Positions 26,613 to 36,268 of a stretch of 55,731 nucleotides of DNA are shown piece after piece. Within the stretch, counting starts at the first letter, position 1; the number at the start of each line of letters is the position of its first letter. The translations under genes were made by a program, and so were the position numbers. Origin of the DNA: an uncultured Clostridia bacterium. Its GTDB lineage: Bacteria > Bacillota > Clostridia > Christensenellales > Borkfalkiaceae. The DNA lies in assembly GCA_947630115.1 (NCBI GenBank), contig CANRGG010000010.1, forward strand, positions 1 through 55,731, in the 5' to 3' direction. The notes under the pieces were generated by a model. The model was not told the DNA's origin, ran no database searches, and saw nothing but the letters and a program-made list of their open reading frames with translations.

Positions 26613-28424
26613 ATGAGCGAGAGCGTCATCAAGGAAAAACTCAAGCTGCTGCCCGACTGCCCCGGCGTCTATCTCATGCAGAACGCCGAGGGGGAGGTCA
26701 TCTATGTCGGCAAGGCGCGCGTGCTCAAAAACCGCGTGCGGCAGTACTTCCATTCCTCGCCCAAACCCCCAAAAGTCAGGGCCATGATCGACAATATCGC
26801 CGATTTTTCCTATCTGGTCGCCCCGACCGAGGTGGACGCCCTCGCCCTCGAAAACAATCTCATCAAAAAATACAAGCCAAAATACAACATCCTCTTAAAG
26901 GACGACAAGACCTATCCCTATATCAAAGTTCACACGCGGGAGAAATTTCCCCGCCTCTCCATCACGCGGAAGGTGAAAAAGGACGGCAGATACTTCGGTC
27001 CCTTCATGGGCGGGATCTCCTGCAAGGACATCCTCGACGTCGCCGCCAAGGTCTATCACGTCCGCCTTTGCAACGTTTCGGTCGGCGGAAATCCCAAAAA
27101 ACCCTGTCTCAATTACCATCTCGGGCGCTGCCTCGCCCCCTGCGCGGGACTCTGTTCGGAGGAGGAATACGCCGCCTGCGTCGAAAAGGCGGTCTCCTTT
27201 CTCTCGGGAAATTATGAGGAAGCAGAGGCGATCCTGAAAGAGAAAATGCTCTATTTTTCGGAGCGCGAAGAGTTCGAACTCGCGATGGAATACCGCGAAA
27301 GAATCGGAATGCTCAAAAAACTACAATTAAAGCGGATCACGGCGATGCCGCGGGAGGTGGATGCGGACATCTGGGCGCTCTCCTCGAACGGGCTGTACGC
27401 CGTCATCAGCGTGCTTGTCACCCGCAAGGGGATCATGCAGGGCGGCAGGAATTTCCCGCTCGAAGAGGGGGCGGGCGACCGCGCCGAGAGCTTTCTCTCC
27501 TTTCTCATCCAATATTATTCGGGACATGAATTTCCGCATGAGATCATCACGGACGAGGAGTTCGATGAGAAACTTTTCTGCGACTATGCGCTGGAAAAGA
27601 CGGGCAGGAAAGTGGAGATCGTCCATCCCAAACAGGGGGTGCGACGGGAACTTTGCAGCATGGCGGCGGGGAACGCCGAGGAATACCTGGAAAAGTCGGT
27701 TTCGGCGATCGCACATAAGAACGACATGACGAGAGGCGCCTGCGAGCGGCTCAAAGAGGTGTTGCATTTGCGGCAGTATCCCAAGCGCATGGAATGCTAT
27801 GATATCTCGAACATTTCGGGCGTCGACAAGGTGGGCAGCATGGTGGTGTTCACCGACGGAGAGGCGGACAAAAACGCCTATCGCCGGTTCCGGATCGAGA
27901 CGGTGGAGGGGGCGGACGACTTCGCCTCTCTCAAAGAGGTGCTTTTGCGCCGTCTCAAAAAGCTGGGGACGGAGGAGGAGTCGCGCTTTCCCAAGCCGCA
28001 GCTCATCGTCATCGACGGCGGCAAGGGACAGCTCTCGGCCGTGAAGGAGATCTTCGACGAGCTCGGGGTCGAAGGGATCGACCTTGTCTCCCTCGCCAAG
28101 AAGGAGGAGGAGATCTACACCCTCTTCGAGGAGGGCCCTGTGCGGCTCTCGCGGCGGGATTATGCCTTGCAGACCCTACAGCGGATCCGCGACGAGGCGC
28201 ACCGCTTTGCGATCACCTATTTCCGCAACCTGCATACAAAGCGCAACCTTGCCTCCCTGCTCGATGAGATCGAGGGGATCGGCAAACAGAAAAAGAGGGC
28301 GCTTATGGACAAATTCGGTACGATCGACCGGATCATGCGCGCCTCGGAAAAGGAACTGACGGAGACCGAGGGGATCGGCGGCGAACTTGCCGCGCGGATC
28401 CGCGCTTATTTCGAAAAACTATGA
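26613..28424 (+). CDS. uvrC: Excinuclease ABC subunit C
   Basis: UvrC makes the two incisions of nucleotide excision repair after UvrAB load it. The 603-residue product has an N-terminal GIY-YIG nuclease domain (GVYLMQN and VIYVGKA, residues 15-35), a UvrB-binding UVR motif near residue 205-235, the UvrC homology/RNase H-like domain (MECYDISNISG and VIDGGKGQLSAV, about 398-475) and C-terminal helix-hairpin-helix repeats (EIEGIGKQKKRALM, TEGIGGELAARI). No ribosome binding site at normal distance precedes ATG 26613; the -10 box ends six bases upstream, suggesting leaderless translation. It heads an operon with the HAD, U32 and mutS2 genes, each overlapping the next by four bases. Confidence 0.96.
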   Translation: MSESVIKEKLKLLPDCPGVYLMQNAEGEVIYVGKARVLKNRVRQYFHSSPKPPKVRAMIDNIADFSYLVAPTEVDALALENNLIKKYKPKYNILLKDDKTYPYIKVHTREKFPRLSITRKVKKDGRYFGPFMGGISCKDILDVAAKVYHVRLCNVSVGGNPKKPCLNYHLGRCLAPCAGLCSEEEYAACVEKAVSFLSGNYEEAEAILKEKMLYFSEREEFELAMEYRERIGMLKKLQLKRITAMPREVDADIWALSSNGLYAVISVLVTRKGIMQGGRNFPLEEGAGDRAESFLSFLIQYYSGHEFPHEIITDEEFDEKLFCDYALEKTGRKVEIVHPKQGVRRELCSMAAGNAEEYLEKSVSAIAHKNDMTRGACERLKEVLHLRQYPKRMECYDISNISGVDKVGSMVVFTDGEADKNAYRRFRIETVEGADDFASLKEVLLRRLKKLGTEEESRFPKPQLIVIDGGKGQLSAVKEIFDELGVEGIDLVSLAKKEEEIYTLFEEGPVRLSRRDYALQTLQRIRDEAHRFAITYFRNLHTKRNLASLLDEIEGIGKQKKRALMDKFGTIDRIMRASEKELTETEGIGGELAARIRAYFEKL

Positions 28425-29236
28425 AATATTCCTTATTTTTGACCGATTTCGACGGCACGCTCGTGCGCGCGGACGGGACGGTCTCGCCAAAAAATGTTCG
28501 GGCGATCACAGAGTATCGCAAAAAAGGAGGGGTGTTTGCCGTCGTCACCGGGCGAATGCTCTCTTCGATCCTGCCGCGGCTCAAAGAGCTGGGGCTTTCC
28601 GACGGGCTCGTCGCCGCCTATCAGGGCGGGACGATCGCCGACATCAAAACGGGCGCGCTTTTGAAGAACGAGGGCTTTTCGCGCCGCGACGCCCTCGAGA
28701 TCGTCCGCCTGCTCGAAGCGGAGGGGCAGCACATTCATCTCTATCTGAACGACAGGCTTTACTGCAACCGCGACGACGAGCTGCTCCGCTCCTATGAGAG
28801 GACCTGTGGGGTGAAGGGGATCGTCCCGAGCGTTCCGCTCTCTGGATTTCTTGCGGCAAACAGCGGGGTCGTCTCCAAGATTTTGTGCATGATCGAGCCC
28901 GAAAGACAGGACGCGCTCGTTGAACATCTCAAAGAACAATTCGGGGACAGATTTTTCATCACTTCCTCGGCGGAATGGCTGGTGGAGGCAATGCCGTTTG
29001 GCACCGACAAGGCCTCCGCCGTCCGGTTTCTGTCCCGCTATTTCAAGATCCCGAAGGAAAAGACGGCGGCGATCGGCGATCAGTACAACGACATTCCCAT
29101 GATCGAGGCGGCGGGCGGGAAATATGCGGTCGCAAACGCCGTGGCGCCCTTAAAAGCGATCGCAAAAGTGGTCTCTTCCGTCGAGGAGGACGGCGTCTTT
29201 GAGGCGCTCTCCGACGCCATGGGGGAAGCGCCGTGA
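28421..29236 (+). CDS. HAD superfamily hydrolase (Cof subfamily)
   Basis: Cof-type HAD proteins are cytosolic phosphatases acting on sugar phosphates, nucleotides or flavin precursors. The 271-residue protein carries DFDGTL (nucleophile Asp, residues 9-14), VVTGR (motif II), a type IIB cap domain in the middle, a Lys region near 195 (DKASAVRFL) and GDQYNDIPM (motif IV, about 221-229). Substrate cannot be read from the sequence. The ATG overlaps the uvrC stop. Confidence 0.9.
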   Translation: MKYSLFLTDFDGTLVRADGTVSPKNVRAITEYRKKGGVFAVVTGRMLSSILPRLKELGLSDGLVAAYQGGTIADIKTGALLKNEGFSRRDALEIVRLLEAEGQHIHLYLNDRLYCNRDDELLRSYERTCGVKGIVPSVPLSGFLAANSGVVSKILCMIEPERQDALVEHLKEQFGDRFFITSSAEWLVEAMPFGTDKASAVRFLSRYFKIPKEKTAAIGDQYNDIPMIEAAGGKYAVANAVAPLKAIAKVVSSVEEDGVFEALSDAMGEAP

Positions 29237-31368
29237 ACAAGATCGAGATCCTTGCCCCCGCGGGCGGCGAAGAGACGGCGCGGCTCGCAATCGGGTGCGG
29301 GGCGGACGCGGTCTATCTGGGGCTCTCCCGCTTTTCCGCAAGGAGCGCCGCCGAAAATTTTGATTTTTCCGCCCTTTCCCGCACGGCGGACTATGCCCAT
29401 CTGCTCGGCGCGAAGGTCTATGTCTGCCTCAACACCCTCGTCAAAGACGGGGAATGCGCCGATTTCTTCGAGGCGGCGAGGACGGCTTGGAACTGCGGCG
29501 CGGACGCCATCCTCATGCAGGATCTTTTTCTGGGGGAGGCGCTCAAACAAAAATATCCCAAGATCTGCCTTCATCTTTCCACGCAGGCGGGCTGCTGCAA
29601 CGAATGGGGGGCGCGCCTTGCGAAAGAGTGCGGCTTTTCCCGGGTCGTCCTCGCCCGCGAGACCCCGATCGGGGAGATCCGCAAGATCGCGGGGCTCATC
29701 GAGACCGAGGTGTTCGTGCAGGGGGCGCTTTGCACTTCCTTTTCGGGACAGTGCTATCTGTCCTCGTTCGCGGGGAACAACAGCGGCAACCGCGGCAGAT
29801 GCAAACAGCCCTGCCGCAAAAAATATTCCATCGATCGGGCGGGCTTCGAGGAGCCTCGATATGCCCTCTCGCCGTGCGATCTCTGCGTTGGGGAGAGGAT
29901 CCAAGAGCTTGCCGCGGCGGGAGTGATCTCCTTCAAGATCGAGGGACGGCTCCGCCGGAGCGAATATGTGGCGGCGGCGGTGCGATATTACCGGGCGTTG
30001 CTGGCGGGCGGCGAGGGGAAAGAGGAGCTTTCCGACCTCAAACGCGCCTTCAACCGCGGCGATTACACCGAAGGGCTCGCCTTCGGGCAGCATGCCTTTC
30101 TCTCGCGCAAAGTCCAGGGGCACATCGGCGAGAAAGTCGGGACGCTCCGGGACGATCTCGTCTGCAAGAGCAACTTCAAGCCCCAAAAAGGGGACGGATT
30201 CAAGATCCTGCGGCAGGGCTTCGAAGTCGGCGGCGCGGTCTTGGACGAAAAAGAGGTGGCGGGCGGATTTCGGCTCGTCTCCAACCAAAGGCTGAGACCG
30301 GGCGACGAAGTGCGGCTCACGACCGACTCGGCGCTGCCCGAACGGGTCTTTTCGGCGCAGAAGAGGAAGATCGGGCTTGAGATCGAGCTTGTTCCGGGCG
30401 AGGCTGCGCGCATATCTTGCGGGGAGTTCGTCTGGCGCGGCGAAGGGTTCCCCGAGGCGAAGAGTGCGCCGCTTTCGAGGGAGGAGGTCGAGGCCTGCTT
30501 CCGCAAGACCGACCTTCTGCCGTTTTCGCCCGAATTTTTGCGAGTGGAGATCGGGAACGTCTTTGCGCCCAAGGCAAAGCTCAACGAAATGAGACGGAAT
30601 TTTTACGAAGCGCTCGCAAAGAGCCTGCTTCCTTCGCGCGAGCCGCTCCCGGTGGGCGAAATGCCGGCATATTTCCCGGAAATAAAGGGGGATTTCTCGT
30701 CGAAAACGGCGATCATCGCGGAGGATTTTGAGGGGCTCGAGGCGGATTTTCTCATCTATAAGCCGCGCGACTATCGAGCGATCGACCCCGGGAAGATCGC
30801 GACGGGCAAGGGGAAGAAATATCTCTATCTGCCGCCCTTTTTCACGGGCGCGGATCTCTCGCTCGCCGAACAGGCGCTGAAATGGTTCGACGGCGTCTAC
30901 TGCGACGGCTTTTACGGGCTCTTGTTTGCCAAAGAGCACGGCTGCGGCTTTTTCGCGGGCACGGGGTTCAATCTGACGAACCGCTTCGCCGTCGAGGGAG
31001 TGAAACGGGCGGGAGCGCGCTGTTTTGCGCTTTCCAAGGAGCTCTCCGCAAGAGAACAGGACGCGCTCGCCACCGAGGGAGCTTTCGCCCTAAAACGGGG
31101 GGCGATCAAGGTCATGGATCTTTGCTATTGCCCCTTCGAATGCATTTGCAAGGACTGCGACAGACAGGAGCTTTACCGCCTGACGGACGAGGAAGGGCGG
31201 CGCTTCCCGCTCAGGCGTTATCGCGCCGCGTCGGAATTTTGCCGCTTCGAAGTCTATAACTGCGCGCCCCTTTTGGGCGGCGGGGAACTTGCGGGGACGC
31301 TCGTCGATCAGAGCGTCCGGATCTGCGCCGCGCCCACCAAGGGACACGCGGAAAGGAGTATGATTTGA
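29233..31368 (+). CDS. U32 family peptidase (RlhA/YdcP-like, with C-terminal DUF3656-like region)
   Basis: The 711-residue protein has the U32 domain in its first 330 residues: ILAPAGGEETARLAIGCGADAVYLGL, here named by its parts (APAGG, GADAVYLG), HLSTQAGCCNEWGARL, VLARETPIGEIRKI, QGALCTSFSGQCYLSSF and the Cys-rich GRCKQPCRKKY. Characterised long relatives (RlhA) hydroxylate 23S rRNA using an Fe-S cluster rather than acting as proteases. A distinctive late Cys cluster (CYCPFECICKDC, about residues 632-643) supports cluster binding. The GTG start overlaps the HAD stop and is translationally coupled. Confidence 0.88.
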   Translation: MNKIEILAPAGGEETARLAIGCGADAVYLGLSRFSARSAAENFDFSALSRTADYAHLLGAKVYVCLNTLVKDGECADFFEAARTAWNCGADAILMQDLFLGEALKQKYPKICLHLSTQAGCCNEWGARLAKECGFSRVVLARETPIGEIRKIAGLIETEVFVQGALCTSFSGQCYLSSFAGNNSGNRGRCKQPCRKKYSIDRAGFEEPRYALSPCDLCVGERIQELAAAGVISFKIEGRLRRSEYVAAAVRYYRALLAGGEGKEELSDLKRAFNRGDYTEGLAFGQHAFLSRKVQGHIGEKVGTLRDDLVCKSNFKPQKGDGFKILRQGFEVGGAVLDEKEVAGGFRLVSNQRLRPGDEVRLTTDSALPERVFSAQKRKIGLEIELVPGEAARISCGEFVWRGEGFPEAKSAPLSREEVEACFRKTDLLPFSPEFLRVEIGNVFAPKAKLNEMRRNFYEALAKSLLPSREPLPVGEMPAYFPEIKGDFSSKTAIIAEDFEGLEADFLIYKPRDYRAIDPGKIATGKGKKYLYLPPFFTGADLSLAEQALKWFDGVYCDGFYGLLFAKEHGCGFFAGTGFNLTNRFAVEGVKRAGARCFALSKELSAREQDALATEGAFALKRGAIKVMDLCYCPFECICKDCDRQELYRLTDEEGRRFPLRRYRAASEFCRFEVYNCAPLLGGGELAGTLVDQSVRICAAPTKGHAERSMI

Positions 31369-33719
31369 ACAGACACGCCGAAAATCTGGAGCTGAAAAAG
31401 ATCTTGCAGCTTGCGGCGGGATACGCCGTGTTGGAAGAAGGCAAGGCGCGGGTGCTCGCCCTTCTCCCTTCGACCGATCCCGACGAGGTGAAGCGCATGC
31501 TCGCCTGCACGGGGGAAGCGCAAAAACTGCTCTTTTCCCTCGGGGCGGGGAAGATCGAATTCTTTCCGCCGCTCGGGGACATTCCCGAGCGCGCCGAAAA
31601 GGGGGCGACCCTCCCTTGCGCGGAGCTGACCGCCTGCGCGAATTTTCTGCGTTCGGCAAGGATCTGCCACGCTTCGATCCATAAATTCTCCGAGGCGGAG
31701 GCGCCCAACCTGTTCGCGCTTTCCGATCGGCTCGTCTTTGACAAAAGGCTCGAAGAGGATATTTTTTCCAAGATCGTCGGGGAAAACGAGCTTTCGGACA
31801 GCGCGAGCGAGCGGCTCTTCGCCCTCAGGAGGGAGATCCGTCTCACCAACGAGCGGATCCGGGAGAGGCTCTCGGAATACCTGACGGGGGAGGAGAGCCG
31901 GTTTTTGCAGGAGCCCATCGTCACCATGCGGGGGGACCGTTACGTCATCCCCGTCAAAGCGGAATACAAGCGGAACGTCCGGGGCTTTATCCACGACCGC
32001 TCCAACACGGGGCAGACCGTGTTCATCGAGCCCGAGGAAGTCCTCGAAATGAACAACGAGCTGCGCTCGCTGGAACTCGACGAAAAAGAGGAGATCGAGC
32101 GCATTTTGAAAGAACTTTCGCGGCGGGTCGGCGCCATGCGGGAGGACATTTTGCGGGGCGGGGAGATCCTTGCCGAGATCGACTCCTACTATGCGCGCGC
32201 TGAATACGCCTATTCGATCAAGGCCGTCTGTCCCGAACTGAGCGCAAAGGGGATCGTGGACATCCGCAAGGGACGGCACCCGCTGCTCGATCCGAAGCGG
32301 GCGGTGCCCGTCAACGTCTCCGTCGGGAAGGACGATTCCTTCCTCCTCATCAGCGGCGCGAACACGGGCGGCAAGACCGTCACGCTGAAAATGTGCGGGC
32401 TGTTTCTTCTCATGGCGGCATGCGGGCTGTTCGTCCCGGCGGCGGAGGGCACCGTCCTTTCGGTGTTCGACGGCATTTTTTGCGACATCGGCGACAGCCA
32501 ATCCATCGAAGAAAATCTTTCCACCTTTTCCTCGCACATGCTCAACCTCAAAGAGATCACGGAAGAGGCGGGGAAAAACAGCTTCGTCCTCATCGACGAG
32601 CCGGGCGGCGGCACCGATCCCGAGGAGGGACAGGCGCTCGCGCGGGCGATCCTTTCCGAACTGCTGCGGAAGGGGTGCAAGGGGATCGTCACCACCCACT
32701 ATTCGGCGCTCAAAGAGTTCGCCTTCGAGACGGAGGGCGTCCAAAACGGCTGCATGGAGTTCGACGCGGAGAGCCTCCGCCCGCTGTACCGGTTGAAGAT
32801 CGGGTTCCCGGGCGCCTCCAACGCCCTTTTGATCTGCTCGCGGCTGGGCTTGGACGAACGGATCCTCGCCGAGGCGCGCGAACATCTTTCGGACGGGGCA
32901 AAGGCGTTCGAGCATACCGTCCGCGCCGCCGAAGAGAGCCGGGTGAAATCGGAGGAACTTCTGTCCGAAACCGAAAAACTTCGGGCGGAGTGGCAAGAAA
33001 AACTGACGCTCCTTGAAAAGGAGCGGGCGCAGTTCGAACGGGAACGGGAAAAATTCATGCGGTCGTCCAAGGCGGAGGCAAAGCGGATCGTCGCAAGGCG
33101 AACGGAGGAGGCGGAGGAACTGCTCGGAAAGATCGAGGAGATCTTCGAAAAGGCGGATCTGACGGAGTCCGACCTCATCGCGGCGCGGACGCTCAAAAAC
33201 AAGCTCTCGGCGCTCCCGCCCGAGGAAGAGCCCCAAAAAAAGCCCTCCTTGCCCGTGGATCCCGCCGCGGTCAAAGAGGGGGATCGGGTGTTCCTCGCAA
33301 GTCTGGACCGGGAGGGGACCGTGCTCTCCGTCAAGCGGGAAAAACAGACCGCCGAAGTGCAGTGCGGCGCTCTCCGCGTACAAAGCAAGCTCTCCGATCT
33401 CTATCTGCCCGCCGCCCCGCCGGAAGAGGAACGGTCGCAGGTGCAGATCGTGCGCGATCTCAAAGAGCGGACCCGCCTTGCGCGCGAGTGCAACGTCATC
33501 GGACTGTCCGCAAGCGAGGCGCTCCTCGAAGTGGACGCCTTTCTCGACGGCGCGCTGCTGCAAAATCTGAGCGAAGTGCGTATCGTCCACGGCATGGGGA
33601 CGGGGACGCTCCGGAAGGCGATCCATGAATATCTGAAAAAACACAGCCGTGTCGAGAGCTTCCGTCTCGGCAAATACGGGGAAGGGGAGTCGGGCGTGAC
33701 CGTCGTCACCCTCAAATGA
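31365..33719 (+). CDS. mutS2: MutS2 family ATPase/endonuclease
   Basis: MutS2 (RqcU) is a MutS-like ATPase implicated in suppression of recombination and in rescue of collided ribosomes. The 784-residue product has the MutS core and clamp helices, Walker A GANTGGKT (about 330), DEPGGGTDPEEG (Walker B/signature), a long Glu/Arg coiled coil (about 515-615), and a C-terminal Smr domain ending HGMGTGTLRKAIHEYL. The usual Smr LDLRG motif is replaced by CNVIGLSASEA, so the nuclease centre may be altered. It starts at TTG 31365, with AAAGGAG about 7 bases upstream, overlapping the U32 stop. Confidence 0.94.
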   Translation: MNRHAENLELKKILQLAAGYAVLEEGKARVLALLPSTDPDEVKRMLACTGEAQKLLFSLGAGKIEFFPPLGDIPERAEKGATLPCAELTACANFLRSARICHASIHKFSEAEAPNLFALSDRLVFDKRLEEDIFSKIVGENELSDSASERLFALRREIRLTNERIRERLSEYLTGEESRFLQEPIVTMRGDRYVIPVKAEYKRNVRGFIHDRSNTGQTVFIEPEEVLEMNNELRSLELDEKEEIERILKELSRRVGAMREDILRGGEILAEIDSYYARAEYAYSIKAVCPELSAKGIVDIRKGRHPLLDPKRAVPVNVSVGKDDSFLLISGANTGGKTVTLKMCGLFLLMAACGLFVPAAEGTVLSVFDGIFCDIGDSQSIEENLSTFSSHMLNLKEITEEAGKNSFVLIDEPGGGTDPEEGQALARAILSELLRKGCKGIVTTHYSALKEFAFETEGVQNGCMEFDAESLRPLYRLKIGFPGASNALLICSRLGLDERILAEAREHLSDGAKAFEHTVRAAEESRVKSEELLSETEKLRAEWQEKLTLLEKERAQFEREREKFMRSSKAEAKRIVARRTEEAEELLGKIEEIFEKADLTESDLIAARTLKNKLSALPPEEEPQKKPSLPVDPAAVKEGDRVFLASLDREGTVLSVKREKQTAEVQCGALRVQSKLSDLYLPAAPPEEERSQVQIVRDLKERTRLARECNVIGLSASEALLEVDAFLDGALLQNLSEVRIVHGMGTGTLRKAIHEYLKKHSRVESFRLGKYGEGESGVTVVTLK

Positions 33720-33783
33720 TGTAAGGCGGAGCCTCCGCGGATTCGGGTAGCATGTTCGGGCGGAAGAGAGAATACAATATCGT

Positions 33784-34491
33784 ATGAAAAAAAAGCTCTC
33801 TCCGCGCGCGGTCGCCGCGCTCACCAATTCCTTTCTCATTGCGATCGTCCTTGTCATCGGCTTCGTCTGTTTCCTGCCCTCCGTTTCGGCGGCCTCGGAA
33901 GTGGATGAACGGGTCTGCTATCATGGCAACGCCTCGGACGGGGTCTCGGTCATGATCAACGTCTATTGGGGGTCGGAGCTCATCGACGGATTTTTGGACG
34001 TTCTGGACAAGTACGGCGCCAAAGCGACCTTCTTTCTGGGGGGGTCCTGGGCGGACGACAATGTGCCGCTCGTCAAAAAGATCGCGGAACGGGGACATGA
34101 GATCGCCTCGCACGGTTATTTTCACCGAGAACACGACAAACTGAGTTTGCAGGGCAACCGGGAGGAGATCAAGACGAGCGCGGACTATCTCGCCCTCGCC
34201 TCGGGCAAGGAGATCAAACTCTTTGCGCCGCCCTCCGGGGCCTATAACGACGATACGCTCGCCGCGGCGGAGAGTCTCGGCTTAAAGACGATCATGTGGA
34301 GCAAGGACACGATCGACTGGCGGGACAAGGACGCGGATCTCTGCTTCCGCCGCGCGACGGAAGGGGTGAAGGGGGGAGATTTCATTCTCATGCATCCGAT
34401 GGAGCATACCTTAAAGGCGCTCCCGCGGATTTTGAAATACTATCTCGATCAGGGACTCTATCCCATCACGGTCAGCGAAAATCTCGGATAA
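33784..34491 (+). CDS. Membrane-anchored polysaccharide deacetylase (NodB) family protein
   Basis: This 235-residue protein has an N-terminal membrane segment (SFLIAIVLVIGFVCFLPSVS) and a NodB-type fold facing outside. Motif 2 (SHGYFHREH) and a motif 3-like APPSGAYND are present. The first motif, normally TFDDG with the catalytic Asp and metal-binding Asp, reads INVYWGSE, as in a subgroup of Clostridial sporulation-associated deacetylases I recall. Normal catalysis is therefore uncertain; a cell-wall or spore-coat role is possible. A TACAAT hexamer (33773-33778) ends 5 bases before the ATG and a GGAAGAGAG stretch is 13 bases away, so the message may be leaderless. Confidence 0.82.
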   Translation: MKKKLSPRAVAALTNSFLIAIVLVIGFVCFLPSVSAASEVDERVCYHGNASDGVSVMINVYWGSELIDGFLDVLDKYGAKATFFLGGSWADDNVPLVKKIAERGHEIASHGYFHREHDKLSLQGNREEIKTSADYLALASGKEIKLFAPPSGAYNDDTLAAAESLGLKTIMWSKDTIDWRDKDADLCFRRATEGVKGGDFILMHPMEHTLKALPRILKYYLDQGLYPITVSENLG

Positions 34492-34512
34492 AAATTGCAA
34501 AAGGAGAAAAAT

Positions 34513-35751
34513 ATGATCAAAACAAGGACGTTACAAAACGGCGTGCGCGTCATCGTCAAACAGATGGAGGGGCTCCTCTCCGTGACGATGGGGGTGCTCG
34601 TCGGGACGGGTGCGGCGTTCGAGACGGACGCCGAGGACGGGATCTCGCATTTTGTCGAGCACATGCAGTTCAAGGGAACGGACAAGCATACGGCGTTCGG
34701 GCTCTCGGACGCGTTCGACGCGCTCGGCGCGCAGGTGAACGCCTTTACGGGCAAGGACATGACCTGCTACTATGCGAAATCGACGAGCGATCATGCCAAA
34801 GAGGCGTTCGAACTGCTTGCGGAGCTGTTCTTGCGCTCCCGCTTCCCCGAGGAGGAGATCGGACGGGAGAAGGGGGTGGTCATCGAGGAGATCAACATGG
34901 ACGAGGACTCGCCCGAAGATCTCTGCCTTGACCTTCTGGCGCGCGCGGCGTTCGGGACGGACGGCTACGGGCGGAACATTTTAGGCCCCGCCTCCAACGT
35001 GGAGGGCTTCACGCGGGAGCAGCTTTTCGCCTATAAAAAACGCCGCTACTGCCCCGAAAACGTCGTCGTCGCCTTCGCGGGCAATATCGACGTCACGCTT
35101 GCCGAGGAGCTCGCCGAAAAATATTTCTCGGGGATGGAAGAAGGCAATTTCGAGCGCCGCAGCCCGCGCGTCGAATGGAGAGCGGACAACCTGTTCCGTC
35201 AGAAACAGATCGAACAGGCGCATTTCGCCTTTGCCTTTCCCGCCGTCAGACGGGACGATCCCTCCTATTACGCGACGCAGGTCATGAATACCATCTTGGG
35301 CGGCGGCATGAGTTCCCGCCTCTTCAAGCGGGTGCGCGAAGAGCTCGGGCTCGCCTATTCGGTCTATTCCTACACCTCCCATTACAACGAGACGGGGCTT
35401 TTTACCGTCTATGCGGCGGTCAATCCGCAGAAAGCGGAACAGGCGGCGGAGGCGGTCGCGGCCGTTTTGAGGGATTTCAAACAGAAAAACGTGACCGAAG
35501 AAGAATTTTTGCGCGGCAGGGAACAGATGAAGGCGGGCAGCGTCTTTGCGCAGGAGAACACTTCCTCGCAAATGCTGCTTTACGGCAAGCAAATGCTCTA
35601 TAAAAATGAGGTCTTTGACTTCGAAAAGCGGATGAACGAGATCTCCGCGCTCAAAAGAGAGGACATCGCGGACGCGATCGAAAAGAATTTCGATTTCGAA
35701 AAGGTCGCCGTCGCTTCGGTCGGCAATCTCAAAAAGGCGATCTCGCTCTGA
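34513..35751 (+). CDS. M16 family zinc metallopeptidase
   Basis: The 412-residue protein is a processing-peptidase-like M16B member. The inverted zinc motif HxxEH appears as HFVEH (about residues 46-50), with a third zinc ligand Glu in VVIEEINMDED (about 120-126). The C-terminal half holds the substrate-binding R/Y region (SSRLFKRVREELGLAYSVYS). Relatives in Bacillota (YmxG/YmfH-type) lie near sporulation and dipicolinate genes; the exact substrate is unknown. AAGGAG lies 6 bases before ATG 34513. Confidence 0.93.
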   Translation: MIKTRTLQNGVRVIVKQMEGLLSVTMGVLVGTGAAFETDAEDGISHFVEHMQFKGTDKHTAFGLSDAFDALGAQVNAFTGKDMTCYYAKSTSDHAKEAFELLAELFLRSRFPEEEIGREKGVVIEEINMDEDSPEDLCLDLLARAAFGTDGYGRNILGPASNVEGFTREQLFAYKKRRYCPENVVVAFAGNIDVTLAEELAEKYFSGMEEGNFERRSPRVEWRADNLFRQKQIEQAHFAFAFPAVRRDDPSYYATQVMNTILGGGMSSRLFKRVREELGLAYSVYSYTSHYNETGLFTVYAAVNPQKAEQAAEAVAAVLRDFKQKNVTEEEFLRGREQMKAGSVFAQENTSSQMLLYGKQMLYKNEVFDFEKRMNEISALKREDIADAIEKNFDFEKVAVASVGNLKKAISL

Positions 35752-35760
35752 GGGGAACCG

Positions 35761-36240
35761 ATGAAGGCGGAAGGGTTTGCGCCCGTCTATGACGAAGAGA
35801 GCCGGCTCTTGATCCTGGGCAGTTTTCCCTCGGTCAAGAGCCGCGCCGAGGGCTTTTATTACGGAAATCCGCAGAACCGGTTTTGGCGCGCGGTCTGCGG
35901 ATTTTTCGGCGAAGAGACGCCGCGTTCGATCGAGGAAAAACGCCGTTTCCTGTTCCGCCGCCGGATCGCGCTCTGGGACGTCGTGACGGCATGCGAGATC
36001 GAAGGGTCGATGGACGCTTCCATCAAGGAGGAGACCGTCGCGGACGTTGCCTCGCTCGTTCGCAGCAGCCGGATCGAGCGGATCTTCTGCAACGGAACGA
36101 AGGCGTTCGAAACGTTGCAAAAAAATTTCCCCGATCTCATGCCGATCGCGGAGAAATTGCCGTCCACTTCGCCCGCAAATCCGCGGTTTTCGGAAAAGGT
36201 CTGGCGGGAAGCCCTGAAAAGCGTTTTCGGGGAGAGATAA
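35761..36240 (+). CDS. DNA-deoxyinosine glycosylase (uracil-DNA glycosylase superfamily)
   Basis: This 159-residue protein matches the family of short UDG-fold enzymes that remove hypoxanthine (deaminated adenine) from DNA. Key blocks are LILGSFPSVKSRAEGFYYGNPQNRFWRA, cited by its parts (GSFPS, YYGNPQNRFW), the middle CNGTKAF strand, and the late STSPAN motif. It follows the M16 gene by 9 bp, so it is co-transcribed. Confidence 0.88.
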   Translation: MKAEGFAPVYDEESRLLILGSFPSVKSRAEGFYYGNPQNRFWRAVCGFFGEETPRSIEEKRRFLFRRRIALWDVVTACEIEGSMDASIKEETVADVASLVRSSRIERIFCNGTKAFETLQKNFPDLMPIAEKLPSTSPANPRFSEKVWREALKSVFGER

Positions 36241-36268
36241 AGAAACTTATTTTACGGAGGAAAAATTC

